From: a virus
IMG/VR virus record: IMGVR_UViG_3300010400_000003
Coordinates: 1-64,000 of that record
Reading direction: 5' to 3' (one strand)
Length of the DNA: 64,000 nt
Made by a program: the position numbers and the translations under genes. Below, piece after piece: positions 45,573-53,356 of the stretch. The notes beneath the pieces were generated by a model that saw only the letters and a program-made list of their open reading frames with translations, searched no databases and was not told where the DNA came from. The first letter of the stretch is position 1; each line of letters starts with the position of its first letter.

Positions 45573-47339
45573 ATGGCTGATCGTTTCCTGGAGACACCGT
45601 GTCAGGTGTCCATTTCCAATAACTACGACACCTGCGGGACCATCACACGCGCGTCTATCGCGCATCTGACCCCCACCCAACTCGAATCGCTGTTCAAGCC
45701 CGGCGGACTGTTCGCCGACATGGACGCTTGGTTTCGCACCTCGTTTGAAATGCAGGCGTGCGGGACCCGCACCAACGGCATGTACGAGTGGCTGATGTCC
45801 TCGAACAAGCAGATGGGGCATCTGGTCAACACCCGGAAGGTCGAGAAAGGTCCTGGATTGGTCGAGCCGTTCGTGCTCGGTCGCCAGAATTCCGTCATCA
45901 ACAACGATTATTGGGCGCTCACCGGCGGCGTGGCCAACAGCGGTTACACGCCCGACACACCAGCCAACGCCGGCACGGGCGCCATCAGCGCCGGCCCGCT
46001 GACGACCGCTCAGAAGGCGCTTGGAGCCGCTGGCGATCGCGTCATCCGCGTCATCACCCGCTACGGTTTTGAACTGACGGCTAACTGGTTCGTCTCCAAA
46101 GATCGCGTGATGATCTTCGGCAAGGCGACGGGAGGTTATTCGACCCGCGGACAGTGGCGCGTACTCGCCGCGGCTGCCAACACGGCCGGGACTTATGTGG
46201 ACGTGCTCGTCACGAGTGAGAACGGCGGATCGGCAACGCCCTACGACACCGCGCCGACGACTGGCGTGTTGCTGGCACTCGGCAACAACGTCAACGATTA
46301 CGAAAGCTGGTGCTACAACCGGCCCACGCAAGATCCGCGCAAGCGCGTGCCGTTCTGGTATCAGACGATGCGCCGCACCCGCTGCGTCAGCCAGCAATAC
46401 CGCGAGGTCTTTGCCCGTCTCATGGAGTCCAACAAATACTTCCAGGAGTTCGGCGACCTGCCGCTGGCCGAGCGCAACCGCCAGGACGAGGAAGAATACC
46501 AGCACCGCTGGGTCAACACGTTCTTTTGGGGCAAGGCCATTTCCGCCAACCAGACGCTCGCCAACTGGCAGTCGCTCGACCAGATCACGACCGTCTCGGG
46601 TGTCAACGCCGATCCGGCGATCGTCGGAAACCTCATCTCCTACCGCGCCAACATGGTCGGCGTGTACGAGCAGCTTCGCGCCTGCGGTCGCGTGCGCGAT
46701 CTCCAGAACAACAAGCTGAACTTCTACGAGTTCCTGGACGAGATTTACAACATCTACCGCGCCCGCAAGTCCCAGGGCAAGCCGGCCAACTCGATTGACG
46801 TTTACACCGATTCCGTCACGGCGGCCAACTTCGAGACGGCGGCGATCAACTACTACAAGAACGAGTACGGCGACATCCTGCGCATCCCGCTCGAAGTCAC
46901 CGAAGGCCAGAACATGACGCTCGGGTTCGCTTGGCGCTCGTACAAGTTCAAGCGCCCGCTGGGCGTGACGGTGAACATCATCACCCACGAGTTCTTCGAC
47001 GACATGCTCAACGCGGGCATGACCGAATCGGTCGGTTCGAGCACGCGGTTCATGGCGATTCTCGATCTCGGAAAGGGTGGCTCAATCTACCCCGGCCTGA
47101 TCGCCACGAACATGAAGAAGCGCACGCACGGCGAGCTTGAGCAGATGGCTCGGATTGACTCCACGGTAAAGTGCGTCATGGAAAGCGTGACGGAGGAATT
47201 CTCGCTGATGTCGGAATCAGTTACCGCCATAAATGACTGTCCAGCAAACAGCCTTTGGTTGGAGGGGCTACAAGACGCTGTTCCCTCGACTGCCGGTAAA
47301 TCCGGGGACTACTATAACCTGTACGTCGATTTGTATTAA
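45573..47339 (+). CDS. Major capsid protein, 588 aa
   Basis: It is the most abundant-looking virion gene: long, regular codon use, preceded by the scaffold and followed by a strong terminator. HK97-like layout is inferred from the scaffold-capsid order and from segments such as FKRPLGVTVNIITHEFFDDM, TRFMAILDLGKGGSIYPG and NYYKNEYGDILRIPLEVTEG. Residues about 264-282 (PFWYQTMRRTRCVSQQYRE) are duplicated in the small signal-bearing protein at 6758. The protein builds the head shell. Length exceeds typical HK97-fold capsids (about 280-390), so it may carry added domains. Confidence 0.72.
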   Translation: MADRFLETPCQVSISNNYDTCGTITRASIAHLTPTQLESLFKPGGLFADMDAWFRTSFEMQACGTRTNGMYEWLMSSNKQMGHLVNTRKVEKGPGLVEPFVLGRQNSVINNDYWALTGGVANSGYTPDTPANAGTGAISAGPLTTAQKALGAAGDRVIRVITRYGFELTANWFVSKDRVMIFGKATGGYSTRGQWRVLAAAANTAGTYVDVLVTSENGGSATPYDTAPTTGVLLALGNNVNDYESWCYNRPTQDPRKRVPFWYQTMRRTRCVSQQYREVFARLMESNKYFQEFGDLPLAERNRQDEEEYQHRWVNTFFWGKAISANQTLANWQSLDQITTVSGVNADPAIVGNLISYRANMVGVYEQLRACGRVRDLQNNKLNFYEFLDEIYNIYRARKSQGKPANSIDVYTDSVTAANFETAAINYYKNEYGDILRIPLEVTEGQNMTLGFAWRSYKFKRPLGVTVNIITHEFFDDMLNAGMTESVGSSTRFMAILDLGKGGSIYPGLIATNMKKRTHGELEQMARIDSTVKCVMESVTEEFSLMSESVTAINDCPANSLWLEGLQDAVPSTAGKSGDYYNLYVDLY

Positions 47340-47365
47340 GTTTCTGTAATTCAGCTACTTACACA

Positions 47366-47395
47366 GGCCCGGATTCGTCCGGGCCTTTTTATTTT
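47366..47395 (+). terminator. Strong rho-independent terminator after capsid
   Basis: The perfect 8-bp stem GGCCCGGA/TCCGGGCC with a TTCG tetraloop (47366-47385) is followed by TTTTTATTTT. This is the best terminator in the window and isolates capsid mRNA from the HNH and accessory genes downstream. Confidence 0.85.
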
Positions 47396-47431
47396 CCAAA
47401 GCTCTTTACATCACAAACCGCTTTGTGATAA

Positions 47432-48403
47432 ATGAAAGCAATGACATGCACAAAAACCCACACGCAGTTGCCCTTGGACGCCGGGGCGGTAAAATCGGAG
47501 GGCGTTCCCGTTCGCGTCGGAAAGTTCTTGCGGCTCGCAGGAACGTCAGACTTGCAGGACAAGCGAGAAAGAAGGCTGCAAGCAATTCGGCGCTACAAGG
47601 CCAAGCTCAAAGCGGAAACCCGCATTGACGGCAGGCTGTTCCGGTTCGTGTTTCGGAATCCTGAATATCGGAGGATCGAGAAAACGATTGATTGGAAGAA
47701 GGTGTTTGCCGAAAGCCGATCTGAGATGAAGCCGATACCGCTGTCGGAGCACTTCCAGGCCTGGGCGGCAACCGGCGATGCCAACATGCTTAGATTTCTG
47801 TCGGTGCTGCTGGCCCTGAACTACCGATCAATTTGCGAGATCAAGCACAACCACGTTTCGCAAATGCTTTTCAAGCGACCGTCGCAGCGGATGTCGAGGG
47901 AGAAGCGCAAGGAGGTAAACGCGAAGTATCGCGATTATCGCAAGGAGTATTACAAGAAGCGCAGGACTGATCCTGAATACGTCGCTCAACTCCGCAAGCA
48001 GGGCGCCGTGGATTTTCAAAAACACAAGCAGCGCATTTACGCCTACCGCAACAACCGTCGCAAGACCGACCCCCAATACAAGATCAGTAGCAACCTCCGC
48101 ACGTACATCTACCAGCGCGTCGGCAAGAAGAACACGACGGGCCAGAGCCGTTTCCGCGAGATCGTCGGTTGCTCGATTGAGGAGTTTTGCAAATGGCTGG
48201 AGTCCCATTTGGCACCCTGGATGAATTGGACGAATTATGGTTCCGGTCCCGGGCAATGGAGCATTGACCACACGCGGTGTTGCGCGTCGTTTGACCTGAC
48301 GGACCCCGAACAGGTGAAGCAGTGTTTTCATTATTCCAATATGAAACCCATGCTCCACCGCGACAACCTCTCCAAAAGCGACAAACTTCCCGCAATCTCG
48401 TGA
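47432..48403 (+). CDS. HNH homing endonuclease, up to 323 aa
   Basis: The C-terminal half (YKISSNLRTYIYQRVGKKNT, IVGCSIEEFCKWLESHL, WSIDHTRCCASFDLTDPEQV, HYSNMKPMLHRDNLSKSDK) matches the HNH family of the genes at 5991 and 21166. A basic Lys/Arg-rich segment precedes it (KRKEVNAKYRDYRKEYYKKR). The first 60 codons overlap a likely small gene in another frame (47446-47628), so the true start may be a later TTG at about 47551 or the ATG at 47723. It is inserted just downstream of the capsid gene. Confidence 0.75.
   Translation: MKAMTCTKTHTQLPLDAGAVKSEGVPVRVGKFLRLAGTSDLQDKRERRLQAIRRYKAKLKAETRIDGRLFRFVFRNPEYRRIEKTIDWKKVFAESRSEMKPIPLSEHFQAWAATGDANMLRFLSVLLALNYRSICEIKHNHVSQMLFKRPSQRMSREKRKEVNAKYRDYRKEYYKKRRTDPEYVAQLRKQGAVDFQKHKQRIYAYRNNRRKTDPQYKISSNLRTYIYQRVGKKNTTGQSRFREIVGCSIEEFCKWLESHLAPWMNWTNYGSGPGQWSIDHTRCCASFDLTDPEQVKQCFHYSNMKPMLHRDNLSKSDKLPAIS
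47446..47628 (+). CDS. Small Gly/Arg-rich protein (ALGRRGGK type), 60 aa
   Basis: MHKNPHAVALGRRGGKIGGR, then SRSRRKVLAARRN, is the signature of a widespread family of small phage and bacterial proteins (NPxAVALGRxGGK). It overlaps the 5' part of the HNH frame in another register. Its presence is stronger than the HNH frame in this stretch. Confidence 0.48.
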   Translation: MHKNPHAVALGRRGGKIGGRSRSRRKVLAARRNVRLAGQARKKAASNSALQGQAQSGNPH

Positions 48404-49068
48404 CCCTCAAATCCTCAATCCTCTCCGCCGCGAAAGCCGACGGCATCCCGGCCTCCGCTGACGGCCTGTGGCACATCAAGAAGATCACGCTGAACAAAGA
48501 CATCACGGCGCCGAAGGATGGCCGCGAAGTCCATGTGCCGGCGGGGTCGTACACGCAGTTGTGGCGCTGGACAAACGATACGGTGGGGAAACGGCTGTCT
48601 GGCGAGCCGACCGAACCGGGCGAACTGGTGATGACGGACTCGCCAGACGAGTTGAACACGCATCTGAACTTCATGCTGCGGGCGCGCGGGCGGGTGTTGA
48701 TTTCCGGCTTGGGCCTCGGCTGTGTCGTTCGCGGATGCTTGGCCAACCCAGCAGTGTCTCACGTCGTCTGCATCGAGCGCGACGCCTCCGTTCTGAAGAT
48801 GGTGAAGCCGCACATGCCGTCGAATCGCCTGACCATCCTTCAAGCCGACGCGATTAGTTGGGTGCGCAACAATCTGTCGCGCCAGCGATTCGACTGCGCC
48901 TGGCACGATCTTTGGAGTGACCCCGATAAGCCCGAGCCGCATTTGCAAGTGAACCACTCGGAACTTTTTGTCCGGTGCCACGGCAAGGTCGGATTTCAAG
49001 GCGCGTGGGCGTTTCCGAAACAGGAGAAGCGGTTGTGGATGCGAAGCGTCGGCGGGATCATCGCATGA
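48400..49068 (+). CDS. SAM-dependent methyltransferase-like protein, 222 aa
   Basis: A GTG start at 48400 overlaps the HNH stop. The Rossmann-like core is VLISGLGLGCVVRGCLA (motif I), VVCIERDASVLKMVKPHM (motif II with an acidic end) and ILQADAISWVRN with CAWHDLWSD. This resembles spermidine synthase-type or small-molecule methyltransferases. The N-terminus, with HVPAGSYTQLWRWTND, is an added strand domain. The substrate is unknown. Confidence 0.62.
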   Translation: MTLKSSILSAAKADGIPASADGLWHIKKITLNKDITAPKDGREVHVPAGSYTQLWRWTNDTVGKRLSGEPTEPGELVMTDSPDELNTHLNFMLRARGRVLISGLGLGCVVRGCLANPAVSHVVCIERDASVLKMVKPHMPSNRLTILQADAISWVRNNLSRQRFDCAWHDLWSDPDKPEPHLQVNHSELFVRCHGKVGFQGAWAFPKQEKRLWMRSVGGIIA

Positions 49069-49074
49069 AAGTTG

Positions 49075-49122
49075 TTGACACCTTGCGCACTCAGGCGTAA
49101 AAAGGAGGCGCAACGATCAAAT
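49075..49122 (+). promoter_or_regulatory. Promoter related to the palindromic set (copy 5)
   Basis: Plus strand: TTGACA (49075-49080), 17-bp spacer, TAAAAA (49098-49103). The spacer begins with the degenerate palindrome CCTTGCGCACTCAGG (49081-49095) and the leader carries GATCAAAT (49115-49122), then ATGAACC. It is the only plus-strand member of the set. Confidence 0.52.
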
Positions 49123-49140
49123 ATGAACCTGAAATTATGA
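49123..49140 (+). CDS. Five-codon leader peptide (MNLKL), speculative
   Basis: The ATG at 49123 gives MNLKL and stops at 49138-49140, overlapping the ATG of the next gene at 49137. This allows translational coupling. The same leader DNA (GATCAAAY-ATGAACC) occurs at other copies of this promoter, which is why I list it. There is no direct evidence that it is translated. Confidence 0.25.
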   Translation: MNLKL

Positions 49141-49289
49141 ACGCCACGCCTGAAATTACTCCCGCAGAGAAACTGCCCAAAGTCCCGCAATGGTGGTGGG
49201 ATTACGGACTGAACCAAGAACTCGCAAAGCGCCAGCGCGAAGGTGCGGCGTTTGACGAGAAGATCGCCGCAGGATCATCCGACCTATGA
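49137..49289 (+). CDS. Small protein, 50 aa
   Basis: MNATPEITPAEKLPKVPQWW, then DYGLNQELAKRQREGAAFDE. It is the first gene after the promoter at 49075. It starts inside the leader-peptide stop and its TGA overlaps the next ATG (49286-49289). A helical, polar protein. Function unknown. Confidence 0.58.
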   Translation: MNATPEITPAEKLPKVPQWWWDYGLNQELAKRQREGAAFDEKIAAGSSDL

Positions 49290-49567
49290 GCACGAAATCA
49301 AACGACGGCGGGCCAGCCTTTCCAGTTGGCTTCCGGGAATACGACCAAAAGATTCACGGCAAAGCTCCAGCGTTGGGACTTGCGGGAATGAGTCTCCGGG
49401 CCTACTTCGCTGGACAGGCGTTGAATGGAATGTTGGCGAGTGAATCCACTGGCGACGGCATGATGCCAGCGAATGAGCCTCGCGCCACTTGGGAAGCCCG
49501 CACAGCGGAACGGGCATGTGATTGGGCTGATGCCCTCATCGCCGAGCTTCAAAAGGAGACGCCGTGA
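49286..49567 (+). CDS. Conserved phage protein of unknown function, 93 aa
   Basis: DGGPAFPVGFREYDQKIHGK, then GMSLRAYFAGQALNGML and TWEARTAERACDWADALI, match a very common small phage family with GGPAFP and GMSLRDYFA motifs. Its role is not known. It is coupled to both neighbours. Confidence 0.72.
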   Translation: MSTKSNDGGPAFPVGFREYDQKIHGKAPALGLAGMSLRAYFAGQALNGMLASESTGDGMMPANEPRATWEARTAERACDWADALIAELQKETP

Positions 49568-49896
49568 CCGACGCCGAACTTCGCGATCTGGACGCCTGGA
49601 TTGCCGAGCAGGTGATGGGGTTCAAGCTGAACGCCAATGGAATGATTGAGACGTGGCCGCGCGAAGGAGTAAGGCATGATTTGTGTGTGGCCAATTACAC
49701 CACCGACCCCGCCGCCGCGATGCAAGTGTTGGAGAAGTGCGCGGACGAGGTTCACGCTTACGAGCTTCAAATCGTGTCACCTAGGAACGGCGGGTTGTGG
49801 CATATCAGTTCAGGAAAGAGAAACACCCCGCGTGTAAACGCTGAAACCCTCCCCATCGCCATCTGCCGATTCGCCCAACAACTGTTCTCGAAATGA
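49564..49896 (+). CDS. Phage ABA-sandwich-type protein, 110 aa
   Basis: The sequence ELRDLDAWIAEQVMGFKLNA, then NYTTDPAAAMQVLEKCADEV and ETLPIAICRFAQQLF, fits the phage ABA sandwich domain proteins that occur in many tailed phages with unknown function. GTG start at 49564 overlaps the previous stop. Confidence 0.65.
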   Translation: MTDAELRDLDAWIAEQVMGFKLNANGMIETWPREGVRHDLCVANYTTDPAAAMQVLEKCADEVHAYELQIVSPRNGGLWHISSGKRNTPRVNAETLPIAICRFAQQLFSK

Positions 49897-50951
49897 AACG
49901 CCTGACCATGCTGGCCGCGCTGGACGCCTGTGGAGGGTATGGACAGACCGCCATCGCGTTCGCCCGCGGCATCGAGGCGCTGGCGGGCGCGAAGGTGAGC
50001 ATCCGTGCCTCGTCGGTGAACGAGCGGTGGGCGAAGATTCCTGAGGACATTCGTGAGCGCATTGTGAGCGGGCCGCAACCGGGCGAATGGGAGTTGCTGA
50101 TTCACCATCCCAACTTCGTGCCGACGCCGGGGAAGAAAACGGCATACGTCACTATGAATGAGTCCACGCGGTTGAACCCGCTGTCGGTCCACCTGCTGAA
50201 CCAAGCGGCGGTTGTGATCGTGCCGTCGGAGTTCTGTGCGGTGACGTTCTCGGCGAGCGGGGTGACGGCGCCGATTCGGGTTGTCCCGCTGGGGTTCGAT
50301 CCAAAGATTTACCGCTGGCGGCCGATGCCTGACGGCGGAGGCGTCGTGTTCGGAACGGCAGGCAGCGTGGCCGGCGGGGAGTCGCGCAAAGGCTTGGGCG
50401 AAGTGGTGACAGCTTTCCGTAAAGCGTTCCCGCTCGACAAAGGGCTGAAGGTGCGTCTGAAGATCAAGTGCCACCCCGACCGCGAAACCGATGTGTGGAC
50501 GGACGACGACCGGATTGAACTCACAGCAGAGCATTTGAGTGACACCGCGCTGGCTGAGTGGTACGCGAGCCTGACGTGTTTCGTCTCCGTGTCGAAAGGC
50601 GAGGGATTCGGATTGATGCCGTTGCAGGCGATGGCGTGCGGCCGGCCAGTGATCTCCCCGAAGTTCGGAGGCGTGAGCGAGTACTTCAAAGAGGATCGCG
50701 GATACGTCATGCCGCACACGCTGGTAGCCGCGCCGCCGCCATACTGCGGGCACTGGTGTCATGTGAAGGAAACAGACCTGATCGCGGAGATGGGCATGTT
50801 CTACGCCTTTTACGCAACATCGGGTGACGGCAAATCCGAGGCGATGGCCGCTGCGAAGTTCACTTGGCAGTCATCGTGCGAAAAGCTGGTCGCCGTGCTG
50901 GATGAATTCGGCGCGCTGGCGGACGCGCCGCAGGAGTTTCACGCGCTGTAA
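49893..50951 (+). CDS. Glycosyltransferase family 4-like protein, 352 aa
   Basis: A GT-B fold is indicated by the C-terminal SKGEGFGLMPLQAMACGRPV, the GT4 donor-binding segment. The usual EX7E is here EX7Q (E in GEGFG, Q in PLQAM), an odd replacement of the second glutamate. The N-terminal half has ACGGYGQTAIAFARGIEALA and IVPSEFCAVTFSASGV, typical of the acceptor domain. It is coupled to the gene upstream. With the transferases at 7515, 8473 and 12658 it makes at least four in this phage. Substrate unknown. Confidence 0.72.
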   Translation: MKRLTMLAALDACGGYGQTAIAFARGIEALAGAKVSIRASSVNERWAKIPEDIRERIVSGPQPGEWELLIHHPNFVPTPGKKTAYVTMNESTRLNPLSVHLLNQAAVVIVPSEFCAVTFSASGVTAPIRVVPLGFDPKIYRWRPMPDGGGVVFGTAGSVAGGESRKGLGEVVTAFRKAFPLDKGLKVRLKIKCHPDRETDVWTDDDRIELTAEHLSDTALAEWYASLTCFVSVSKGEGFGLMPLQAMACGRPVISPKFGGVSEYFKEDRGYVMPHTLVAAPPPYCGHWCHVKETDLIAEMGMFYAFYATSGDGKSEAMAAAKFTWQSSCEKLVAVLDEFGALADAPQEFHAL

Positions 50952-50961
50952 AGGTAAGCCT

Positions 50962-51159
50962 ATGCCAATCTTCGATGTAAAACCAATATCCGAAACCAAG
51001 CGCCTACTTGCCTGCACAGAGCAAGAGGCGCAAACCAATCTGGAAGTCGCTGCTCGACGACTACTGAATGAGGCGAGATGGCATCCATATCGGTCGAAAA
51101 TCCGAGAACTCCAAAAGCCGCTGTTGCAACTCCGAATGGCGAGGCGAAAATCAGCATGA
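50962..51159 (+). CDS. Hypothetical protein, 65 aa
   Basis: MPIFDVKPISETKRLLACTE, then a helix LEVAARRLLNEARWHPYRSK. The ATG at 50962 follows GGTAAG. The stop overlaps the ATG of the co-chaperonin-like gene. Unknown function. Confidence 0.55.
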   Translation: MPIFDVKPISETKRLLACTEQEAQTNLEVAARRLLNEARWHPYRSKIRELQKPLLQLRMARRKSA

Positions 51160-51464
51160 CATCAATCAAAACCATCTTGGGAAACCGGCTCGTCATTCGG
51201 AGAAATCCTGCCGCAGTAAACGGTTGGCTGCCCAAGCCTCATCCGATGGCGGTTGCGCCGCAATCACCAGACGACCGCGAGCCACACTTCGAGGCTGTCG
51301 TGATGGCCGTTGGAGAAAATCTTTCCGAGGACATCAAGCCCGGCGACCGCGTGATCTGCGGCGCGCACCCGAGTCAGAACCGCGTCGGTACGCGCAAGGT
51401 TCTGTGGCGCGGTGAACCGGCGGAACTGATTTCGACACTTGACGTGGTTGCGGTGATTGAGTGA
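51156..51464 (+). CDS. GroES-like co-chaperonin, 102 aa
   Basis: MTSIKTILGNRLVIRRNP is followed by FEAVVMAVGENLSEDIKPGD, GDRVICGAHPSQN and LISTLDVVAVIE, the strand order of GroES proteins (DRVLVRR start, EGEVLAVG-like, GDRVLFG and final ILAVI). The mobile loop region is MAVAPQSPDDREPH. Start at 51156 (ATGA overlap with the previous stop) is preferred over the 26-residue extension. A phage co-chaperonin would replace or redirect host GroES for capsid folding. No GroEL gene is seen. Confidence 0.66.
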   Translation: MTSIKTILGNRLVIRRNPAAVNGWLPKPHPMAVAPQSPDDREPHFEAVVMAVGENLSEDIKPGDRVICGAHPSQNRVGTRKVLWRGEPAELISTLDVVAVIE

Positions 51465-51577
51465 TAACGCACTTTCGGGATTAGTTCCCCGCCCTGGAGA
51501 GGACGGCGCGAGCCGACGCCACATGCTGGCCAACGCCGACCCGCTCACTGACTGGCCAGCCTGAAGAAAGGCAAACA

Positions 51578-51835
51578 GTGAAGAAGGCAAATGCAGTATT
51601 AAGCTGGGTGTTGGCGCTGTCCATTATCGCCCTGATCGCAGCCGAAGAACACGCACGGAGAACATGGCGCGACCGGGCATCAACTGCGCAAATCGGACTG
51701 GCGAGAGCCACGCTGGAAATCTCCGCGCTGAAATGGCTGAATGCGTCCGCGATCAAACACAACGAGCAGGCGTTTCAGGGCTACCTGAAGGCGTCGGGGG
51801 ATCACATCAAGCAGCCGGAAAGGAGCGGGCAATGA
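51578..51835 (+). CDS. Small membrane-associated protein, GTG start, 85 aa
   Basis: MKKANAVLSWVLALSIIALI is an N-terminal hydrophobic segment. Helices follow (RRTWRDRASTAQIGLARATL, EISALKWLNASAIKHNEQAF). GTG start at 51578. The 113 bases before it (51465-51577) hold no recognisable gene. Function unknown. Confidence 0.55.
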   Translation: MKKANAVLSWVLALSIIALIAAEEHARRTWRDRASTAQIGLARATLEISALKWLNASAIKHNEQAFQGYLKASGDHIKQPERSGQ

Positions 51836-52536
51836 TCGCTTCAGATTATTCTGTTCGCCGCAGCCAATACAACGGAACCAGATTCGGGCTGAAACTGGTC
51901 ATCATTCTCAATCTGATTCTGACCCTCGTGTTCCTACCATGCCAGCGCGCCAGCGCGCCAGTGCCAGTCGGCCTTGGTGTCGCCCTGAAATGTGTCGCCA
52001 TCGGGGTGATAATCCCCACCGCCATCATAATTTGGAAGTGCGACCAAGAGCACTACTTGGTTCGCTACCAACTCGACGGAGAGGACCCGTGGTGGTCCGC
52101 GTCCAAGGCCAACGAGACAACGAACGGAAAGCTCGGAGGGCGGCGCTGCGAGGGGCCATGGTCGTCTCCAGACGAGCCGGCGTTTCGCGCATGGGTGAAT
52201 AACAAGGACCCGGGCTTTCCAGTGTTCCCATGCGGGCCGCTGGGAAAGATACCGGGACCGAACACTAACGCGCCAGCCTTCATCAGCCTTCAGCAGAGCC
52301 GCGACGGTGGAGCATCGTGGACGCCGTTGGTATCTACGACGGCTGACCCTGGCGACAACCTCTCGTTTGTTGTGTTCCTGACGAACGCAGGCACCAACGG
52401 ATTAACAGCGGACCAGTTGCGCCAAGTGCAGGATTGCGATGTTGCGGTGACGAATAGCGCGGCCTCGCCATCGGCCATGTTCAGGCTGGCGGGGAGAGAA
52501 ATCATGCCGACCGCCGAACGCCATCAGGAGCAATGA
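51832..52536 (+). CDS. Membrane protein with strand-rich C-terminal domain, 234 aa
   Basis: The start MIASDYSVRRSQYNGTRFGL overlaps the preceding stop. Hydrophobic segments occur near residues 20-36 and 46-68 (VALKCVAIGVIIPTAIIIWK). A soluble domain of about 160 residues (GPWSSPDEPAFRAWVNNKDP, DGGASWTPLVSTTADPGDNL) is strand-rich. It has a membrane-anchored topology and could face the periplasm. No family recognised. Confidence 0.5.
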   Translation: MIASDYSVRRSQYNGTRFGLKLVIILNLILTLVFLPCQRASAPVPVGLGVALKCVAIGVIIPTAIIIWKCDQEHYLVRYQLDGEDPWWSASKANETTNGKLGGRRCEGPWSSPDEPAFRAWVNNKDPGFPVFPCGPLGKIPGPNTNAPAFISLQQSRDGGASWTPLVSTTADPGDNLSFVVFLTNAGTNGLTADQLRQVQDCDVAVTNSAASPSAMFRLAGREIMPTAERHQEQ

Positions 52537-52637
52537 TGCTGACTCCGTTAATCCCATCTTGGGCCTGCTACGCCGCCGCTGCCGTTCTGGTGGCGGCATT
52601 GCTGCTCGGGGTGTTTCTCAACTGGTATGACGAATGA
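52533..52637 (+). CDS. Tiny membrane protein, 34 aa
   Basis: MMLTPLIPSWACYAAAAVLV, then AALLLGVFLNWYDE, is a single hydrophobic helix. The ATG overlaps the preceding gene's stop (ATGA at 52533-52536). It may be a phage membrane peptide such as a small holin accessory. Confidence 0.48.
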   Translation: MMLTPLIPSWACYAAAAVLVAALLLGVFLNWYDE

Positions 52638-52652
52638 AAGGAAGTTAGTCGC

Positions 52653-52874
52653 GTGAATCCAAAGATCGCGAGCCGATCCAGCACGTACGCCTTGGCAGGC
52701 GGAGGCTTCATCCACATTGACCGCCAGATCATACCTATCGTGGTGCCGCGCCGTTCAGGTGGGGTTCCGCCCCTAAAGCCGAAATCAACGGCCAGGACAA
52801 AGGCGAGCCTGACCTCGCCGACTCCCAGGATGAAAAGAGGCCCACAGCGGAGGCGCGGTGCCACAAAACAATGA
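52653..52874 (+). CDS. Hypothetical basic protein, GTG start, 73 aa
   Basis: MNPKIASRSSTYALAGGGFI, then DRQIIPIVVPRRSGGVPPLK and a Lys/Arg-rich end. The GTG is at 52653; its stop overlaps the next ATG (ATGA at 52871-52874). Unknown function; it may be nucleic-acid binding. Confidence 0.45.
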   Translation: MNPKIASRSSTYALAGGGFIHIDRQIIPIVVPRRSGGVPPLKPKSTARTKASLTSPTPRMKRGPQRRRGATKQ

Positions 52875-53119
52875 ACCAGAAAACAGCAAACGCAGTAGTT
52901 GCATATCACATGATCGAAAAAGCAAAGGAACTTCTCGCGACAGACTCATGGGGGTCTTTCGACAACATGCCGGAGCGTATCGCGTATCCGGTGATTTGCT
53001 CGCGCTGCCACAGGAAGTCGGTGGACGCGAAAGACCGGCTGAAGAAGTGCGGACTGCCTCAACCTGACGGAACCAGATGCACCGGCATTTTTGTACCGAG
53101 GGATGCGGTCAAGGAGTAA
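52871..53119 (+). CDS. Zinc-ribbon-like protein, 82 aa
   Basis: An alpha-helical start (ANAVVAYHMIEKAKELLATD) is followed by CSRCHRKSVDAKDRLKKCGL and PDGTRC, a split four-cysteine zinc site. It is coupled to the next gene with a short gap and a Shine-Dalgarno sequence (AAGGAG) ahead of it. Unknown function. Confidence 0.58.
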   Translation: MNQKTANAVVAYHMIEKAKELLATDSWGSFDNMPERIAYPVICSRCHRKSVDAKDRLKKCGLPQPDGTRCTGIFVPRDAVKE

Positions 53120-53123
53120 GCCA

Positions 53124-53315
53124 ATGGCCGACACGGACCCATTCGATGAAGATGAGGACGAGGGCGACCCGACGCTCGACCCGGATTGGTGCGAGGTTTG
53201 CCAGGGACGAGGCAAGGTGACGACCGCCGACTACGAATCGTATTTCGGCGCGTGCTACAAACCGTGCCCGAGATGTCACGGAAACCCATGCCACGACGAG
53301 CCTCCGTGTTCTTGA
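53124..53315 (+). CDS. DnaJ-type zinc-finger protein, 63 aa
   Basis: The start MADTDPFDEDEDEGDPTLDP, chosen because AAGGAG lies 7 bases upstream, is followed by CEVCQGRGKVT and CPRCHGNPC, two CXXCXG zinc repeats as in DnaJ. Acidic N-terminus. It probably binds unfolded or partner proteins. Function unknown. Confidence 0.58.
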   Translation: MADTDPFDEDEDEGDPTLDPDWCEVCQGRGKVTTADYESYFGACYKPCPRCHGNPCHDEPPCS

Positions 53316-53356
53316 AGCAGTTCATCACTTGACACCATCGCCAAACGAGTCAACCC

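Noticed and set aside
44496-46988. An 830-codon open frame on the minus strand under scaffold and capsid
   Set aside because: It lies antisense to the scaffold-like and capsid genes, which have clear protein features, context and a terminator. The antisense product is Val/Arg-rich shadow sequence caused by high GC third positions.
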